64,000 nucleotides of DNA, taken from Cellulomonas cellasea. GTDB lineage: Bacteria; Actinomycetota; Actinomycetes; Actinomycetales; Cellulomonadaceae. The notes under the pieces were generated by a model. That model had not been told where the DNA came from and ran no database searches. It saw only the letters and a program-made list of their open reading frames with translations. This document shows positions 48,501 through 60,454 of this stretch, one piece after another; the first letter of the stretch is position 1, and each line of letters begins with the position of its first letter. Location: assembly GCF_030372105.1 (NCBI RefSeq), contig NZ_JAUDBQ010000002.1:1-64000 (forward strand). The letters are read 5' to 3'. A program made the position numbers and the translations under genes.

Positions 48501-49084
48501 GTGAGGTCCCCGAGCCGCACGAGGTTCGCCTGCATCGCGTCGAGCTTGCGGAGCGCCTTCTCCTTGCGCTTGCGGTGTTTGAGGACGCCCGCGGCCTCCT
48601 CGATGAAGCCGCGGCGCTCCTCCGGGGTCGCGCGCAGCACCGCGTCGAGCTGCCCCTGGCCCACGATCACATGCATCTCGCGGCCCAGCCCCGAGTCGGA
48701 CAGCAGGTCCTGGATGTCCAACAGGCGGCAGCCGCGGCCATTGATCGCGTACTCCGAGCCGCCGTTGCGGAACAGCGTCCGCGAGATCGTCACCTCGGTG
48801 TACTCGATGGGCAGGGCGCCGTCGGTGTTGTCGATCGTCAGCGACACCTCGGCGCGGCCCAGCGGCGGGCGGCCGGCGGTGCCGGCGAAGATGACGTCCT
48901 CCATCTTGCCGCCGCGCAGCGACTTCGCTCCCTGCTCCCCCATGACCCAGGCGAGGGCGTCGACCACGTTGGACTTGCCGGAGCCGTTCGGCCCGACGAC
49001 GCAGGTGACGCCCGGCTCGAAGTTCAGCGTCGTCGCCGAGGCGAACGACTTGAACCCCCGCAGGGTGAGGGTCTTGAGATGCAC
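45506..49084 (-). CDS. smc: Chromosome segregation ATPase SMC
   Basis: 1192 residues, full length. N-terminal Walker A GPNGSGKS (31-38), coiled coil (about 170-480), hinge (about 500-660; DSLPGAIGSLAALLS; GGDLLSRGHAAGG), returning coiled coil very rich in Ala/Glu/Arg, and C-terminal ATPase half with signature LSGGE (1094-1098) and Walker B YVMDEVEAALDD. With ScpAB it loads at ParB sites and compacts the chromosome. ATG start at 49084. Confidence 0.97.
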   Translation of the reverse strand: MHLKTLTLRGFKSFASATTLNFEPGVTCVVGPNGSGKSNVVDALAWVMGEQGAKSLRGGKMEDVIFAGTAGRPPLGRAEVSLTIDNTDGALPIEYTEVTISRTLFRNGGSEYAINGRGCRLLDIQDLLSDSGLGREMHVIVGQGQLDAVLRATPEERRGFIEEAAGVLKHRKRKEKALRKLDAMQANLVRLGDLTSEIRRQLGPLGRQAEVARKAQVVQVDLRDSRARLLADDLAQLTATLEQEIADESALRVRRAEVEAAVTEARGRLAALERAAAEAAPALSEASDVWYRLSALRERLRGTATLAGERVRLLGAGTPERGGGADPDELAAQAERVRAAEAELAAEVELARAALEGAVAHRQEAEASASAADKALATALRGAADRREGLARLAGQVGARRSRLEATEAEIGRLRASLAEAERRGQQATTEFSVLESQVAGVEEGEEGLDAEHEQAADAVEQADARVAELAELVATAERQRSALESRIETLELSLTRKDGAGALLASDSLPGAIGSLAALLSVAPQDEDAIVAALGRLADAVAVESVDSAVDAIRLLRTEDAGRAALVIAGATPSHELAPGDVPAGAERAIDLVQSPVAVRSTVEALLAGVVVVDDLAVARALLAEHPDLIVATRGGDLLSRGHAAGGSATAPSALHLQAALDQARADAARATATAEHARAELVGARAAQEQAAARYEETLERLNQSDAALAAVAEQLGHLGATARAAGAEAERVRATLETATATLAADAAELAELTERLAVAEQAPAEGEASIEAGTAERDRAAEEAGAARSRETEARLTLRTSEERARALSGRAESLERAARTERAARERAAERARSRARQSRIADAVRDGAQRALAALELSLQRATAEREAAEAARAERETALAQVRAEVERRSVELAELTDVAHRDEVARAQQLLRVEQLQARAVEDLGLDPEVLLDEFGPHRPVPVVLPPGVEPSDDAPTEVPYVRAEQEKRLRAAERALAQLGRVNPLALEEFAALEERHQFLVEQLADLKKSRADLLEIVREIDERVEQVFADAYRDTAEQFDRVFPRLFPGGEGRLVLTDPGNMLTTGIEVEARPAGKKVKRLSLLSGGERSLTAVALLVAIFKARPSPFYVMDEVEAALDDANLGRLLGLFRELQEDSQLIVVTHQKRTMEIADALYGVTMRGDGVTTVISQRMREDAPAALG

Positions 49085-49130
49085 GGCACGAGACTAGGCG
49101 GTGGACGCCCCACGCGGCCCCGGAGACGAC

Positions 49131-49165
49131 GCGACCCGCCGCCCCGTGCGGGGACGGCGGGTCGC
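49131..49165 (-). terminator. Strong hairpin after ndk
   Basis: Eleven-bp stem GCGACCCGCCG / CGGCGGGTCGC (49131-49141 / 49155-49165) plus an inner CCCC/GGGG with one bulged base, loop GTGC. It starts 22 nt past the ndk stop and separates the ileS-folC-...-ndk string from smc. Confidence 0.7.
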
Positions 49166-49187
49166 GGGCGATCTCGCGGCGGACTGC

Positions 49188-49622
49188 TCAGAGGCCGGGG
49201 AACCAGAGCGCGATCTCGCGGGCGGCGGACTCCGGGGAGTCCGAGCCGTGCACCAGGTTCTGCGTCACGGCCAAGCCCCAGTCGCGGCCCAGGTCCCCGC
49301 GGATCGAGCCCGGGGCGGCAGTGGTGGGGTCCGTCGTGCCCGCGATGACCCGGAAGCCCTCGATGACGCGCTCGCCCTCGGCCACCACCGCGAGCACCGG
49401 CCCCGAGGCCATGAACTCGACCAGCGGGCCGAAGAACGGCTTGCCCGCGTGCTCGGCGTAGTGCTCGGACAGCAGGGCCTCGTCGGCGGTGCGCAGCTCG
49501 ACGGCCAGCAACGTGTAGCCCTTGGCCTCGACCCGGCGCAGGACCTCGCCGACCAGGCCGCGTCGAACCCCGTCGGGCTTGACGAGGATGAGGGTGCGCT
49601 CGGTGTGGGGTGCGTCAGTCAT
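49188..49622 (-). CDS. ndk: Nucleoside diphosphate kinase
   Basis: 144 residues. Family core [20 protein letters not shown] and the phospho-histidine in [16 protein letters not shown]. Balances nucleoside triphosphates. ATG 49622 chosen as the family start. Follows the DUF4233 gene by 32 nt, a conserved pair in actinobacteria. The canonical MVGPT segment near the middle is reduced to [14 protein letters not shown], a normal variation. Confidence 0.96.
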   Translation of the reverse strand: MTDAPHTERTLILVKPDGVRRGLVGEVLRRVEAKGYTLLAVELRTADEALLSEHYAEHAGKPFFGPLVEFMASGPVLAVVAEGERVIEGFRVIAGTTDPTTAAPGSIRGDLGRDWGLAVTQNLVHGSDSPESAAREIALWFPGL

Positions 49623-49654
49623 GGCCCGCACCCTATCGGGGCCTGGCCAGCGGC

Positions 49655-52474
<2,820 letters not shown>

Positions 52475-52476
52475 AG

Positions 52477-52490
52477 GTGAAATATTACAC
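52477..52490 (-). promoter_or_regulatory. Palindromic operator and -10 element at tetR start
   Basis: Minus strand GTGTAATATTTCAC: 14-bp near-palindrome (one mismatched pair) ending two bases before the GTG start. It contains TAATAT, an unusually good -10 for this genome, implying a very short leader. Binding of TetR here would block transcription of tetR and the efflux gene. Confidence 0.5.
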
Positions 52491-52505
52491 GACTGCAAAC
52501 TTGCG

Positions 52506-52952
52506 CTACGCCCGCTCGCTCAGGGGCTTCTTGAAGTAGGTGGCCGAGTCCTCGAATCCGAGCGCCAGGTAGAAGGGCCCGGCGCGTCGGCTGGCCAACG
52601 CCACATGCCTGGCGCCGGTCGCGCGGGCCCAGCCCTCGGCCCCTGCGATGAGGGCCCGCCCGACGCCGCGCAGCCTCATCCGTGGATCGACCATGACCTC
52701 CTCGATCCAGGCGACCTGCCCGTTGGCGAGGAAGGTGGTGTGCGTGTGGGCCAGGAGATAGCCCGCCACGCCACGTTCCGGCGTCGTCGCGACGAGCACT
52801 AGCGAGTTCGCCTCTGCGAGCAGCGCTGGATAGGAGCGGTCGAAGGCGGCGCGCTCTAGGGGGAAGGACGTCGCGAAAGCCCGCGCCAGGGACCACACCC
52901 CACTGGCGTCGGATGGCTCCGCAGCGCGGATGGCCGCTAGCCCGGTCTCCAC
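52506..52952 (-). CDS. GNAT-family N-acetyltransferase
   Basis: 148 residues. Acetyl-CoA-binding motif in VDPRMRLRGVGRALI (R/Q-x-x-G-x-G/A) and the C-terminal YLALGFEDSATYF. Begins four nt after the dhaM stop, so it is probably the last gene of the dhaKLM operon. The substrate is not predictable. Confidence 0.85.
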   Translation of the reverse strand: METGLAAIRAAEPSDASGVWSLARAFATSFPLERAAFDRSYPALLAEANSLVLVATTPERGVAGYLLAHTHTTFLANGQVAWIEEVMVDPRMRLRGVGRALIAGAEGWARATGARHVALASRRAGPFYLALGFEDSATYFKKPLSERA

Positions 52953-52956
52953 CCGC

Positions 52957-53694
52957 TCAGACCTCGCCGAAGCCGCCCTCGATGGCCTCCACCACCGCGT
53001 CCAACGCGGCCCGGCCCTCCGGCCCCGACGCCCGCACCGTGAGCTCCTGCCCGCCGGTCGCGCCCAGCTTCATCAGCTCCAGCACGCTCGCGGCGTTGAC
53101 CCCGTCGACCGTGACAGCGGCGTCGAACCCCGCGACCATGCGGGCGAGCATCGCGGCGGGACGGGCGTGCAGGCCGAGCGGATTGCGCAGCGTCACGACG
53201 GCCATGCCCTCCAACGCCTCGTCCGCCTGCGCCCCCCCGGCCTGCGCTGCCGACGTGCCGGCAGTCGCCTGGGCTGCCGACGGCGCGAACGTCGATCCCG
53301 CATGCTCGGCGGACGCGAGGACGGCGTCGAGGTCTCCCCCGCCGTGCGCCGTCACCGCTGCGGCGACCGCGCCCTCGACCAGCGGCGCGTCGGCGATGCG
53401 CACCCGCGCGGCCACCTCCGGCTCGGCCAGGTCCAGCACCGACTCGGTGGTGAGCACCGCCGATCCCAGGTCGGTCAGCACCACCGCCGAGCGGCCGTCC
53501 TGCGTCGCGCGGGCCAAGGCGTCCTCCACCCGCTCGTAACTCGTCCCGAGGCCGCCCGAGCCGTCGCCGCCCGCGGGCAGCAGCAGCACCTGCGGTGCCA
53601 TCTGCGCGGCGAGCTCGACGACGCCTCGTGCGAGCTGCTCGGAGTGGGACACCAGCACCAGCGCGACCCGCGCGACGGCGCCCGCCTCGCTCAT
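52957..53694 (-). CDS. dhaM: Dihydroxyacetone kinase phosphotransferase subunit DhaM
   Basis: 245 residues. EIIA-man-like domain with His17 (LVSHSEQLARG) and HPr-like domain with His176 (NPLGLHARPAAML), joined by an Ala/Thr/Gln linker. The E. coli EI-like third domain is absent, as in many Gram-positives. It passes phosphate from the PTS to the ADP held by DhaL. ATG overlaps the dhaL stop (ATGA). Confidence 0.9.
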   Translation of the reverse strand: MSEAGAVARVALVLVSHSEQLARGVVELAAQMAPQVLLLPAGGDGSGGLGTSYERVEDALARATQDGRSAVVLTDLGSAVLTTESVLDLAEPEVAARVRIADAPLVEGAVAAAVTAHGGGDLDAVLASAEHAGSTFAPSAAQATAGTSAAQAGGAQADEALEGMAVVTLRNPLGLHARPAAMLARMVAGFDAAVTVDGVNAASVLELMKLGATGGQELTVRASGPEGRAALDAVVEAIEGGFGEV

Positions 53695-54332
53695 GCCGTC
53701 GCCCCGGCAGCGCGCGCGGCGGCGCGCAGCACCAGCGCACTCGACTCGGCCCCCGGATCGCGGTGCCCCGCCGAGCGCTCGCCCAGATAACTCGCGCGCC
53801 CCTTGGTCGCCACCATGGGGATGGTGGCCTCCGCGCCGCGCTCGGCGGCGTCGGCGGCCGCGGCGAGCACCCCGGCCGGGTCCTGCCCCGCGTCGGCGGC
53901 CGCCACCGCCGCCTCGACGGCCGGCGACCACGCGTCGACCATCGTCATCTCGCCGGTGGTCGACTTGCCGCGCACGACGATGCCCTCCAGGGCGCCCTCG
54001 AGCAGGGCCACGACGCCCGCGCTGTCGAGCTCGGGCACTCCCGTGGCCTTCGCGGCCCGCAGGTACGCGGTGCCGTACAGCGGCCCCGCCGCCCCGCCCA
54101 CCGTCGACATCAGCGTCGTCGCGACGAGCTTCAGCACGTCGCCGACCTCCGCCGGCGGCTCCTCGAGCGCGTCGAGGCGTTGGATCACCGCGGTGAACCC
54201 GCGGGTGAGGTTCTCCCCGTGGTCCCCGTCGCCGATCTGCCGGTCGAGCTCGACCAGCGCGTCCCGGTGCTCGGCCACGGTCTCAGCCGTGTCGCGTACC
54301 CATGCGATGGCCCACGCCACGTCCAGCGTCAT
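53691..54332 (-). CDS. dhaL: Dihydroxyacetone kinase ADP-binding subunit DhaL
   Basis: 213 residues from ATG 54332 (AAGGAG upstream). The metal/nucleotide motif ELDRQIGDGDHGENLTRG is intact, as is ATKGRASYLGERS near the C-terminus. It holds ADP as a fixed cofactor and phosphorylates dihydroxyacetone bound to DhaK. Middle gene of dhaK-dhaL-dhaM. Confidence 0.93.
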   Translation of the reverse strand: MTLDVAWAIAWVRDTAETVAEHRDALVELDRQIGDGDHGENLTRGFTAVIQRLDALEEPPAEVGDVLKLVATTLMSTVGGAAGPLYGTAYLRAAKATGVPELDSAGVVALLEGALEGIVVRGKSTTGEMTMVDAWSPAVEAAVAAADAGQDPAGVLAAAADAAERGAEATIPMVATKGRASYLGERSAGHRDPGAESSALVLRAAARAAGATA

Positions 54333-54369
54333 GCTCCAGCTCCTTGCTCGGGGTCCAACGCAGGCGACG

Positions 54370-55365
54370 TCACCATCGCAGCGCGGTGGTGTGCACCGGC
54401 GCATCCCATAACTCGGTCAGCTCCTCGTCCAGCCGGAGCACCGTCACCGACGCTCCCTGCATCTCGAGCGACGTCACATAGTTGCCTACGAGCGAACGGG
54501 CCACCTCGACACCGCGCTCCTCCAGCAGCCTGCGAGCCCGACCATAGACGACGTAGAGCTCCGACGCCGGAGTGCCGCCCATCCCGTTGACCAGCAGCAG
54601 CACCTTGTCGCCGGGGGCGAGCCCGAGGTCGTCGGCCACGGGGTCGAGGAGCATCTCGGTGATCTCGTCCGCGCGCGCCATCGGGACCCGGCGCCGGCCC
54701 GGCTCGCCGTGGATGCCGATGCCCACCTCGATCTCGTCGTCGGGCAGGTCGAAGCTGGGCACCCCGGCATGCGGCACGGTGCAGGCGGTGAGCGCCACGC
54801 CCATCGAGCGGACGTTCGCGATGACCCGCTCCGCGACCTCCGTGACCTGCTCCAGGCCGTCGCCGCGCTCGGCGGCCGCCCCGGCGATCTTCTCCACGGC
54901 GACAGTGCCCGCCACGCCCCGCCGGCCCGCGGTGTACAGCGAGTCCTCGACCGCCACGTCGTCGGCCACCACGACGGTCCGCACCCGATGCCCGTCGGCG
55001 TCCGCCAACTCGGCGGCGGTCTCGAAGTTGAGCACGTCGCCGGTGTAGTTCTTCACGATCGCCAGCACGCCCGCGCCCGAGTCGGCGGCGGCGATCGCCG
55101 GGCCGATCTGGTCGGGGGTCGGCGACGTGAACACAGGCCCGGGCACGGCCGCGTCGAGCATCCCCTTGCCCACGAACCCGGCGTGCAGCGGCTCGTGCCC
55201 GCTGCCGCCGCCGCTCACCAGGCCCACCTTGCCCGGCACCGCACCGCCCGCCCGGCTGACGAACAGCGGGTCGGCGTGGACGGCGACCACGTCGGCATGC
55301 GCCAGCCCGAACCCGGCCACCGACTCGGCGACCACGGTCTGCGGGTCGTTGATCAGCTTCTTCAT
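54370..55365 (-). CDS. dhaK: Dihydroxyacetone kinase substrate-binding subunit DhaK
   Basis: 331 residues from ATG 55365 with GAAGGGAAG upstream. Covalent substrate histidine His219 in GIGIHGEPG, with the GGGSGHEPLHAGFVG substrate loop. Together the three subunits turn dihydroxyacetone into DHAP using PEP. No glycerol dehydrogenase lies next to it. Its 145-nt upstream gap after folC probably contains the operon promoter. Confidence 0.94.
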   Translation of the reverse strand: MKKLINDPQTVVAESVAGFGLAHADVVAVHADPLFVSRAGGAVPGKVGLVSGGGSGHEPLHAGFVGKGMLDAAVPGPVFTSPTPDQIGPAIAAADSGAGVLAIVKNYTGDVLNFETAAELADADGHRVRTVVVADDVAVEDSLYTAGRRGVAGTVAVEKIAGAAAERGDGLEQVTEVAERVIANVRSMGVALTACTVPHAGVPSFDLPDDEIEVGIGIHGEPGRRRVPMARADEITEMLLDPVADDLGLAPGDKVLLLVNGMGGTPASELYVVYGRARRLLEERGVEVARSLVGNYVTSLEMQGASVTVLRLDEELTELWDAPVHTTALRW

Positions 55366-55510
55366 CGCGATCTTCCCTTCATGCCGCGTGGCCGCACCAT
55401 TGAGGCGCACCGAGGCGCAGGGCCCTTGGCCCCGAGCCTCACCCTCACACTCGTGCCGGTGTGCCGGGCCGTCAAGCGGGGAGCACCCGCGACGGCCCGG
55501 CGGACGCCCG

Positions 55511-56893
55511 TCAGGGCCTGCCGAGCAGGACCCGTGCCTCGGCGACGAGCAGGATCGAGCCGGTGACGAGCACCCCCGAGCCGTAGTCCTCGAGCGACTC
55601 GGCACGCGTGGCCGCCAGGTCGATGGCCTCGTCGAGCCGCTCGGCGACGTGCACGCGGTCCTCGCCGAACACGTCGATGGCAACCTCGGCGAGGTCCACC
55701 ACGTCGAGGGCCCGATCGGTGGACGCCCGGGTCACCACCACCTCGGCGAGCAGCGGCTCGAGCGCGGCGAGGATGTTCTCGGGGTCCTTGTCGGCCATGA
55801 CGCCCACCACGCCCACGAGGCTGGTGAAGTCGAACGCCTCCTCGACGGCGCCCGCGAGGGCCTCCGCGCCAGCGGGGTTGTGCGCACCGTCGACCAGGAT
55901 CGTCGGGCTGGTGCGCACCACCTCGAGGCGCCCGGGCGAGGTGACCGACCCGAACCCGGCCTCGACCACGCTCGCGTCCAGCGCGGCCCCGCCCGTGACC
56001 AGGGCCTCGACCGCGACGAGCGCCAGCAACGCGTTGTGCGCCTGGTAGGCGCCGTACATCGGCAAGAAGACCTCGGTGTAGACGCCGCCCAGCCCGCGCA
56101 GCGAGAGCACCTGCCCGCCCACGGCGACCTGCCGGTCCACGACGTCGATGTCGACGCCGTCGCGGACCACGCGTGCGCCCCGCTCGGCGGCCGCCGCGAG
56201 CACCACGCCCTCGACGTCCTCGTGCTGGGGTGCCAGGACGACTGTGGCGCCGTCCTTGATGATCCCGGCCTTCTCCCCCGCGATCTCCACCAGGGTGCTG
56301 CCGAGGTAGCGCTCATGGTCGATGGCCACCGGTGTGAGGATCGCGACGTCGCCGTCGACGACGTTGGTGGCGTCCCACCGCCCGCCGAGCCCGACCTCAA
56401 TCACCGCGACGTCCACCGGGGTGTCCGCGAACGCCGCGAACGCCATCACGGTGAACACCTCGAAGAAGCTGAGGCGGGGCTGCCCCTGGGCGAGGGACTG
56501 CGCGTCGACCATCTGCACGTAGGGCGCGACGTCCTGCCACACCTCGACGAAGCGCTCGTCGGAGATCGGCTCGCCGTCGATCGCGATGCGCTCGGTGACC
56601 CGGGTCAGGTGCGGGCTGGTGAACCGGCCCGTGCGCAGGCCGAGCTCGCGCAGCAGCGACTCGACCATGCGCGCCGTGGACGTCTTGCCGTTGGTGCCCG
56701 TGATGTGCACCGTGCGGAACGAGCGCTGCGGGTCGCCCAGCAGGTCGCACACCGCGCGCACCCGGTCGAGCGTCGGGTCGATGTCATGCTCCGGCGCCCG
56801 CTCCAGGATCGCGGCGTACACCTCGTCCGCCGCCGTGCGCGCCGCGTCCTGGGCCTCACGGCGCAGGTGCTCGGCGCCGCCAGGGGCGCTCAT
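55511..56893 (-). CDS. folC: Bifunctional folylpolyglutamate / dihydrofolate synthase
   Basis: 460 residues. Mur-ligase fold: ATP-binding [27 protein letters not shown], and C-terminal [12 protein letters not shown]. Adds glutamate to folates. ATG 56893 overlaps the ileS stop by four bases, so it is coupled to ileS and possibly under its T-box. Confidence 0.95.
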   Translation of the reverse strand: MSAPGGAEHLRREAQDAARTAADEVYAAILERAPEHDIDPTLDRVRAVCDLLGDPQRSFRTVHITGTNGKTSTARMVESLLRELGLRTGRFTSPHLTRVTERIAIDGEPISDERFVEVWQDVAPYVQMVDAQSLAQGQPRLSFFEVFTVMAFAAFADTPVDVAVIEVGLGGRWDATNVVDGDVAILTPVAIDHERYLGSTLVEIAGEKAGIIKDGATVVLAPQHEDVEGVVLAAAAERGARVVRDGVDIDVVDRQVAVGGQVLSLRGLGGVYTEVFLPMYGAYQAHNALLALVAVEALVTGGAALDASVVEAGFGSVTSPGRLEVVRTSPTILVDGAHNPAGAEALAGAVEEAFDFTSLVGVVGVMADKDPENILAALEPLLAEVVVTRASTDRALDVVDLAEVAIDVFGEDRVHVAERLDEAIDLAATRAESLEDYGSGVLVTGSILLVAEARVLLGRP

Positions 56894-59800
56894 GCCCGTT
56901 CCACGCGGACGGCGAGCTGCCCGTCGGGGGCCTGCTCGATCGCCAGCTCCGACGCGAGCGTCTCCGCCGCGACGAACTCCTGGTGCGTGCGCACGCCGTC
57001 CACCTCGTCCTCCGGGACCACCAGCGTGAGCCGGATCCGGTCCGTCACCTGCAGGCCGGCGGCCTTGCGGGCGTCCTGCACGGCGCGCACCACGTCACGC
57101 GCGTACCCCTCGGCCCTCAGCTCCTCGTCGAGGGCCAGGTCGAGCACCACGAACCCGCCACCGGGCAGCACAGCGGCCGCCAGGTCGCCATCGCCCGCCT
57201 CGACGACTGTGGTCGTCTCGTACTCGCCCTCCTGCAGCGGCACGTCGCCACCCGGCGTGTGCACCACCACGGCGCCCGAGGCGTCGGTGGACCAGTCACC
57301 GGCCTTCGCCGCGCGGATGGCGTCCTGCACCCCGCGGCCGAGGCGCGGGCCGGCGGCCCGGGCGTTCACGACCACCTGCGTGCGGACGCCCACGGCGCCG
57401 GCGGCGGCGTCCTCGAGGGACTGCAGCTCGACGCCCTTCACGTTGAGCTCCGCCGCGATCAGGTCGGCGAAGCCCTCCACCTGGGCCGGCTCGGGCAGCA
57501 CGACGCGCAGCGCGCGCAGCGGCTGGCGGACGCGCAGGTTGTGCGCCTTGCGCAGCCCCAGCGTCGCGGAGACGATCTCGCGGACCCGGTCGACGGCCGC
57601 CACGAGCGCGTCATCGGCGGCGAGGGCGAGGTCGTCCGCGGATCCTGTGCCCAGGCGCGGCCAGTCGGTGAGGTGCACGCTGCGCCCACCGGTGAGCCCG
57701 CGCCACACCTCCTCGCTGAGCAGCGGCGCGAGGGGCGCCATGACGCGGGTCAGCGTCTCCAGGGCGGTCCACAGCGTGTCGAACGCCGCGGGGTCCTCCT
57801 GCCAGAACCTGTCACGCGAGGTCCGCACGTACCAGTTGGTCAGCACGTCGAGGTGCTCGCGCACGGTCTCGCAGGCGCCCGGGACGTCGAACGCGTCGAG
57901 CTGGGCGCCCACCCGCTCCACGAGCGTGCGCGTGCGGGCCAGCAGGTACCGGTCCATCGTCGCCAACGAGCCGTCGGCGTAGTCCGCCTCGGTGACGCGG
58001 CGCGCGGTGAGCCCGGCGCCCTCGTTCGCGGCGCCGGCGTAGAGCGTGAAGAAGTACCAGGTGCTCCACAGCGGCAGCATCACCTGGCGGACGTTCTCCC
58101 GGATGCCCTCCTCGGTGACGACGAGGTTGCCCCCGCGCAGGATGGGGCTGGCCATGAGGAACCAGCGCATCGCGTCCGAGCCGTCGCGGTCGAAGACCTC
58201 GGCGACGTCCGGGTAGTTGCGCAGCGACTTGCTCATCTTGCGGCCGTCCGAGCCCAGCACGATGCCGTGCGAGACGGACGTGTGGAACGCGGGCCTGTCG
58301 AACAGCGCCGTCGCGAGCACGTGCAGCGTGTAGAACCAGCCGCGGGTCTGGCCGATGTACTCGGTGATGAAGTCGCCCGGGTAGTGGTGCTCGAACCAGT
58401 CCGCGTTCTCGAACGGGTAGTGCACCTGCGCGAACGGCATCGAGCCCGAGTCGAACCACACGTCGAGCACGTCGGGGATGCGGCGCATCGTCGACTGGCC
58501 CGTGGGGTCGTCCGGGTTGGGGCGGGTCAGCTCGTCGATGAACGGGCGGTGCAGGTCGGTGACCTCGACGCCGAAGTCCGCCTCGAGCTCGGCGAGGGAG
58601 CCGTAGACGTCGATGCGGGGGTGGGCCGGGTCGTCGCTCATCCACACGGGGATGGGCGTGCCCCAATAGCGGTTGCGGGAGATCGACCAGTCGCGGGCGC
58701 CCGCGAGCCACTTGCCGAACTGCCCGTCCTTGATGTGGTCCGGCACCCAGGTGATCTTCTCGTTGAGCTCGACCATGCGGTCCCGGAACTCCGTGACCCG
58801 CACGAACCAGCTCGAGACGGCCTTGTAGATCAACGGGTTACGGCAGCGCCAGCAGTGCGGGTACGAGTGCTGGTACGTCTCGTGGCGCACCACCACCGGC
58901 CGCAGCTCGGCCGGGACGGCGGCCAGGGCGCCCTCGCCGGACTTGAGGTCGGCGATGACGTGCGGGTTCGCGTCGAAGACCTGCTGCCCGGCGTAGTCGG
59001 GCACCGCCGACGTGAAGCGGCCCTTGGCGTCCACCGGCACGACGGGGACGATGCCCGCGGCGTCGCACACCGCCATGTCGTCCTCGCCGAACGCGGGCGC
59101 CAGGTGCACCAGGCCGGTGCCGTCCTCGGTGGTGACGAAGTCGGCGAGCAGCACGCGGTGCGCGTTCAGCTCCCCGGCGAAGTACGGGAACGGCGGCGCG
59201 TAGGTGCGTCCGGCCAGCTCGGCGCCAAGCATGCGCGCCACGACATTCGGCTCCTCGCCGAGCTCACGGGCGTAAGCGGCGAGGCGCGAGGCGGCCAGCA
59301 CCACGCGCTCCCCCGCCAGCGGGCCCTCGGCGGGCTCGACCACGACGTACTCGATCTCGGGCCCGACGGCGATGGCCAGGTTGCTGGGCAGCGTCCACGG
59401 GGTCGTCGTCCAGATCAGCGCGAGCTCGCCCGTCTCCAGGCGCACGCCGACGGTGAGCGCCGGGTCCTGGCGCGACTGGTACACGTCGTCGTCCATGCGC
59501 AGCTCGTGGTTGGACAGCGGCGTCTCGTCACGCCAGCAGTACGGCAGGACGCGGTAGCCCTCGTACGCCAGGCCCTTGTCGTAGAGCTGCTTGAACGCCC
59601 AGATGACCGACTCCATGTAGGGCAGGTCGAGGGTCTTGTAGTCGTTGTCGAAGTCCACCCAGCGCGCCTGGCGGGTGACGTACTCCTGCCACTCGCGGGT
59701 GTACTTCAGCACCGAGGTGCGGCACGCGTCGTTGAACTGCGCGATGCCCATCTCCTCGATCTGGGACTTGTCGGTGATGCCGAGGATGCGCTCGGCCTCG

Positions 59801-60126
59801 AGCTCGGCCGGCAGGCCATGGGTGTCCCAGCCGAAGCGGCGCTCGACACGGCGCCCACGCTGCGTCTGGTACCGCCCGACGACGTCCTTGGCGTAGCCCG
59901 TCAGCAGGTGGCCGTAGTGCGGCAGGCCGTTGGCGAACGGGGGGCCGTCGTAGAAGACGAACTCGTTCGACCCGTGCTCACCGGCCGGGCGCTGCTCGAT
60001 CGAGGCGCGGAAGGTGCCGTCGGCGGCCCAGTAGGCCAGCACATCCTTCTCGAGCGCGGGCAGATCAGGGGACGCGGGGATCCCCGGGCCATTGCCGTCA
60101 GTCGGTCGGTGCAGGGGGTACGCCAT
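56890..60126 (-). CDS. ileS: Isoleucyl-tRNA synthetase, class-II (eukaryote-like) type
   Basis: 1078 residues. HIGH motif as HYGH (70-73) in [15 protein letters not shown] at 630-634. The length and the [17 protein letters not shown] context match the IleS2 clade seen in actinobacteria, which is often naturally tolerant to mupirocin. The CP1 editing domain (about 220-440) and C-terminal anticodon-binding region are complete. Start ATG at 60126 behind an AGGAG. A T-box riboswitch covers the leader, so translation should rise when tRNA-Ile is uncharged. Confidence 0.95.
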   Translation of the reverse strand: MAYPLHRPTDGNGPGIPASPDLPALEKDVLAYWAADGTFRASIEQRPAGEHGSNEFVFYDGPPFANGLPHYGHLLTGYAKDVVGRYQTQRGRRVERRFGWDTHGLPAELEAERILGITDKSQIEEMGIAQFNDACRTSVLKYTREWQEYVTRQARWVDFDNDYKTLDLPYMESVIWAFKQLYDKGLAYEGYRVLPYCWRDETPLSNHELRMDDDVYQSRQDPALTVGVRLETGELALIWTTTPWTLPSNLAIAVGPEIEYVVVEPAEGPLAGERVVLAASRLAAYARELGEEPNVVARMLGAELAGRTYAPPFPYFAGELNAHRVLLADFVTTEDGTGLVHLAPAFGEDDMAVCDAAGIVPVVPVDAKGRFTSAVPDYAGQQVFDANPHVIADLKSGEGALAAVPAELRPVVVRHETYQHSYPHCWRCRNPLIYKAVSSWFVRVTEFRDRMVELNEKITWVPDHIKDGQFGKWLAGARDWSISRNRYWGTPIPVWMSDDPAHPRIDVYGSLAELEADFGVEVTDLHRPFIDELTRPNPDDPTGQSTMRRIPDVLDVWFDSGSMPFAQVHYPFENADWFEHHYPGDFITEYIGQTRGWFYTLHVLATALFDRPAFHTSVSHGIVLGSDGRKMSKSLRNYPDVAEVFDRDGSDAMRWFLMASPILRGGNLVVTEEGIRENVRQVMLPLWSTWYFFTLYAGAANEGAGLTARRVTEADYADGSLATMDRYLLARTRTLVERVGAQLDAFDVPGACETVREHLDVLTNWYVRTSRDRFWQEDPAAFDTLWTALETLTRVMAPLAPLLSEEVWRGLTGGRSVHLTDWPRLGTGSADDLALAADDALVAAVDRVREIVSATLGLRKAHNLRVRQPLRALRVVLPEPAQVEGFADLIAAELNVKGVELQSLEDAAAGAVGVRTQVVVNARAAGPRLGRGVQDAIRAAKAGDWSTDASGAVVVHTPGGDVPLQEGEYETTTVVEAGDGDLAAAVLPGGGFVVLDLALDEELRAEGYARDVVRAVQDARKAAGLQVTDRIRLTLVVPEDEVDGVRTHQEFVAAETLASELAIEQAPDGQLAVRVERA

Positions 60127-60368
60127 GTCGGTGCGGGCTCCTGGTCGTCGTCGTGGTTCGCCGCGAGGACGACAGGCCGCCCCTGAGAGCTGCGGCCCAC
60201 CGCGGTACCACCCCGCTTGCCAGCCGACGTGCGCGCACGTGGCCGACCACTCGATGTCCAGGCGATGACGGGCCCACCCGTCCGGGTCTACTGAGCGGCG
60301 CCTGCGAGGGCGCCAGCCGTTCTTCCGGAGGCTCACCGGTGATCGCCGGGTCGTAGCCGTTGGCGCCC
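60127..60368 (-). ncRNA. Translational T-box riboswitch for ileS
   Basis: Reading the minus strand: Stem I is closed by GGGCGCCA / TGGCGCCC (60361-60368 with 60308-60315) and contains the isoleucine specifier ATC at 60343-60341, then AGTAGA (60292-60287), and the T-box antiterminator-like sequence GGGTGGTACCGCGG (60213-60200) whose TGG pairs with the tRNA 3' end. Downstream, GTCCTC (about 60172-60167) could pair with the AGGAG ribosome site, fitting a translation-control type. The compact Stem I resembles the known short actinobacterial ileS T-boxes. A GTCTAGAC palindrome at 60370-60377 lies in the promoter area. The remaining 86 nt to the next gene contain a CCCC-TTCG-GGGG hairpin (60403-60414). 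Confidence 0.85.
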
Positions 60369-60454
60369 AGTCTAGACACTGTGGCTCCCCGCCCGGGCGC
60401 CACCCCTTCGGGGGATCCCGCCTGCGGGGCCTCCGGCATCGCTAATCTCACCTG

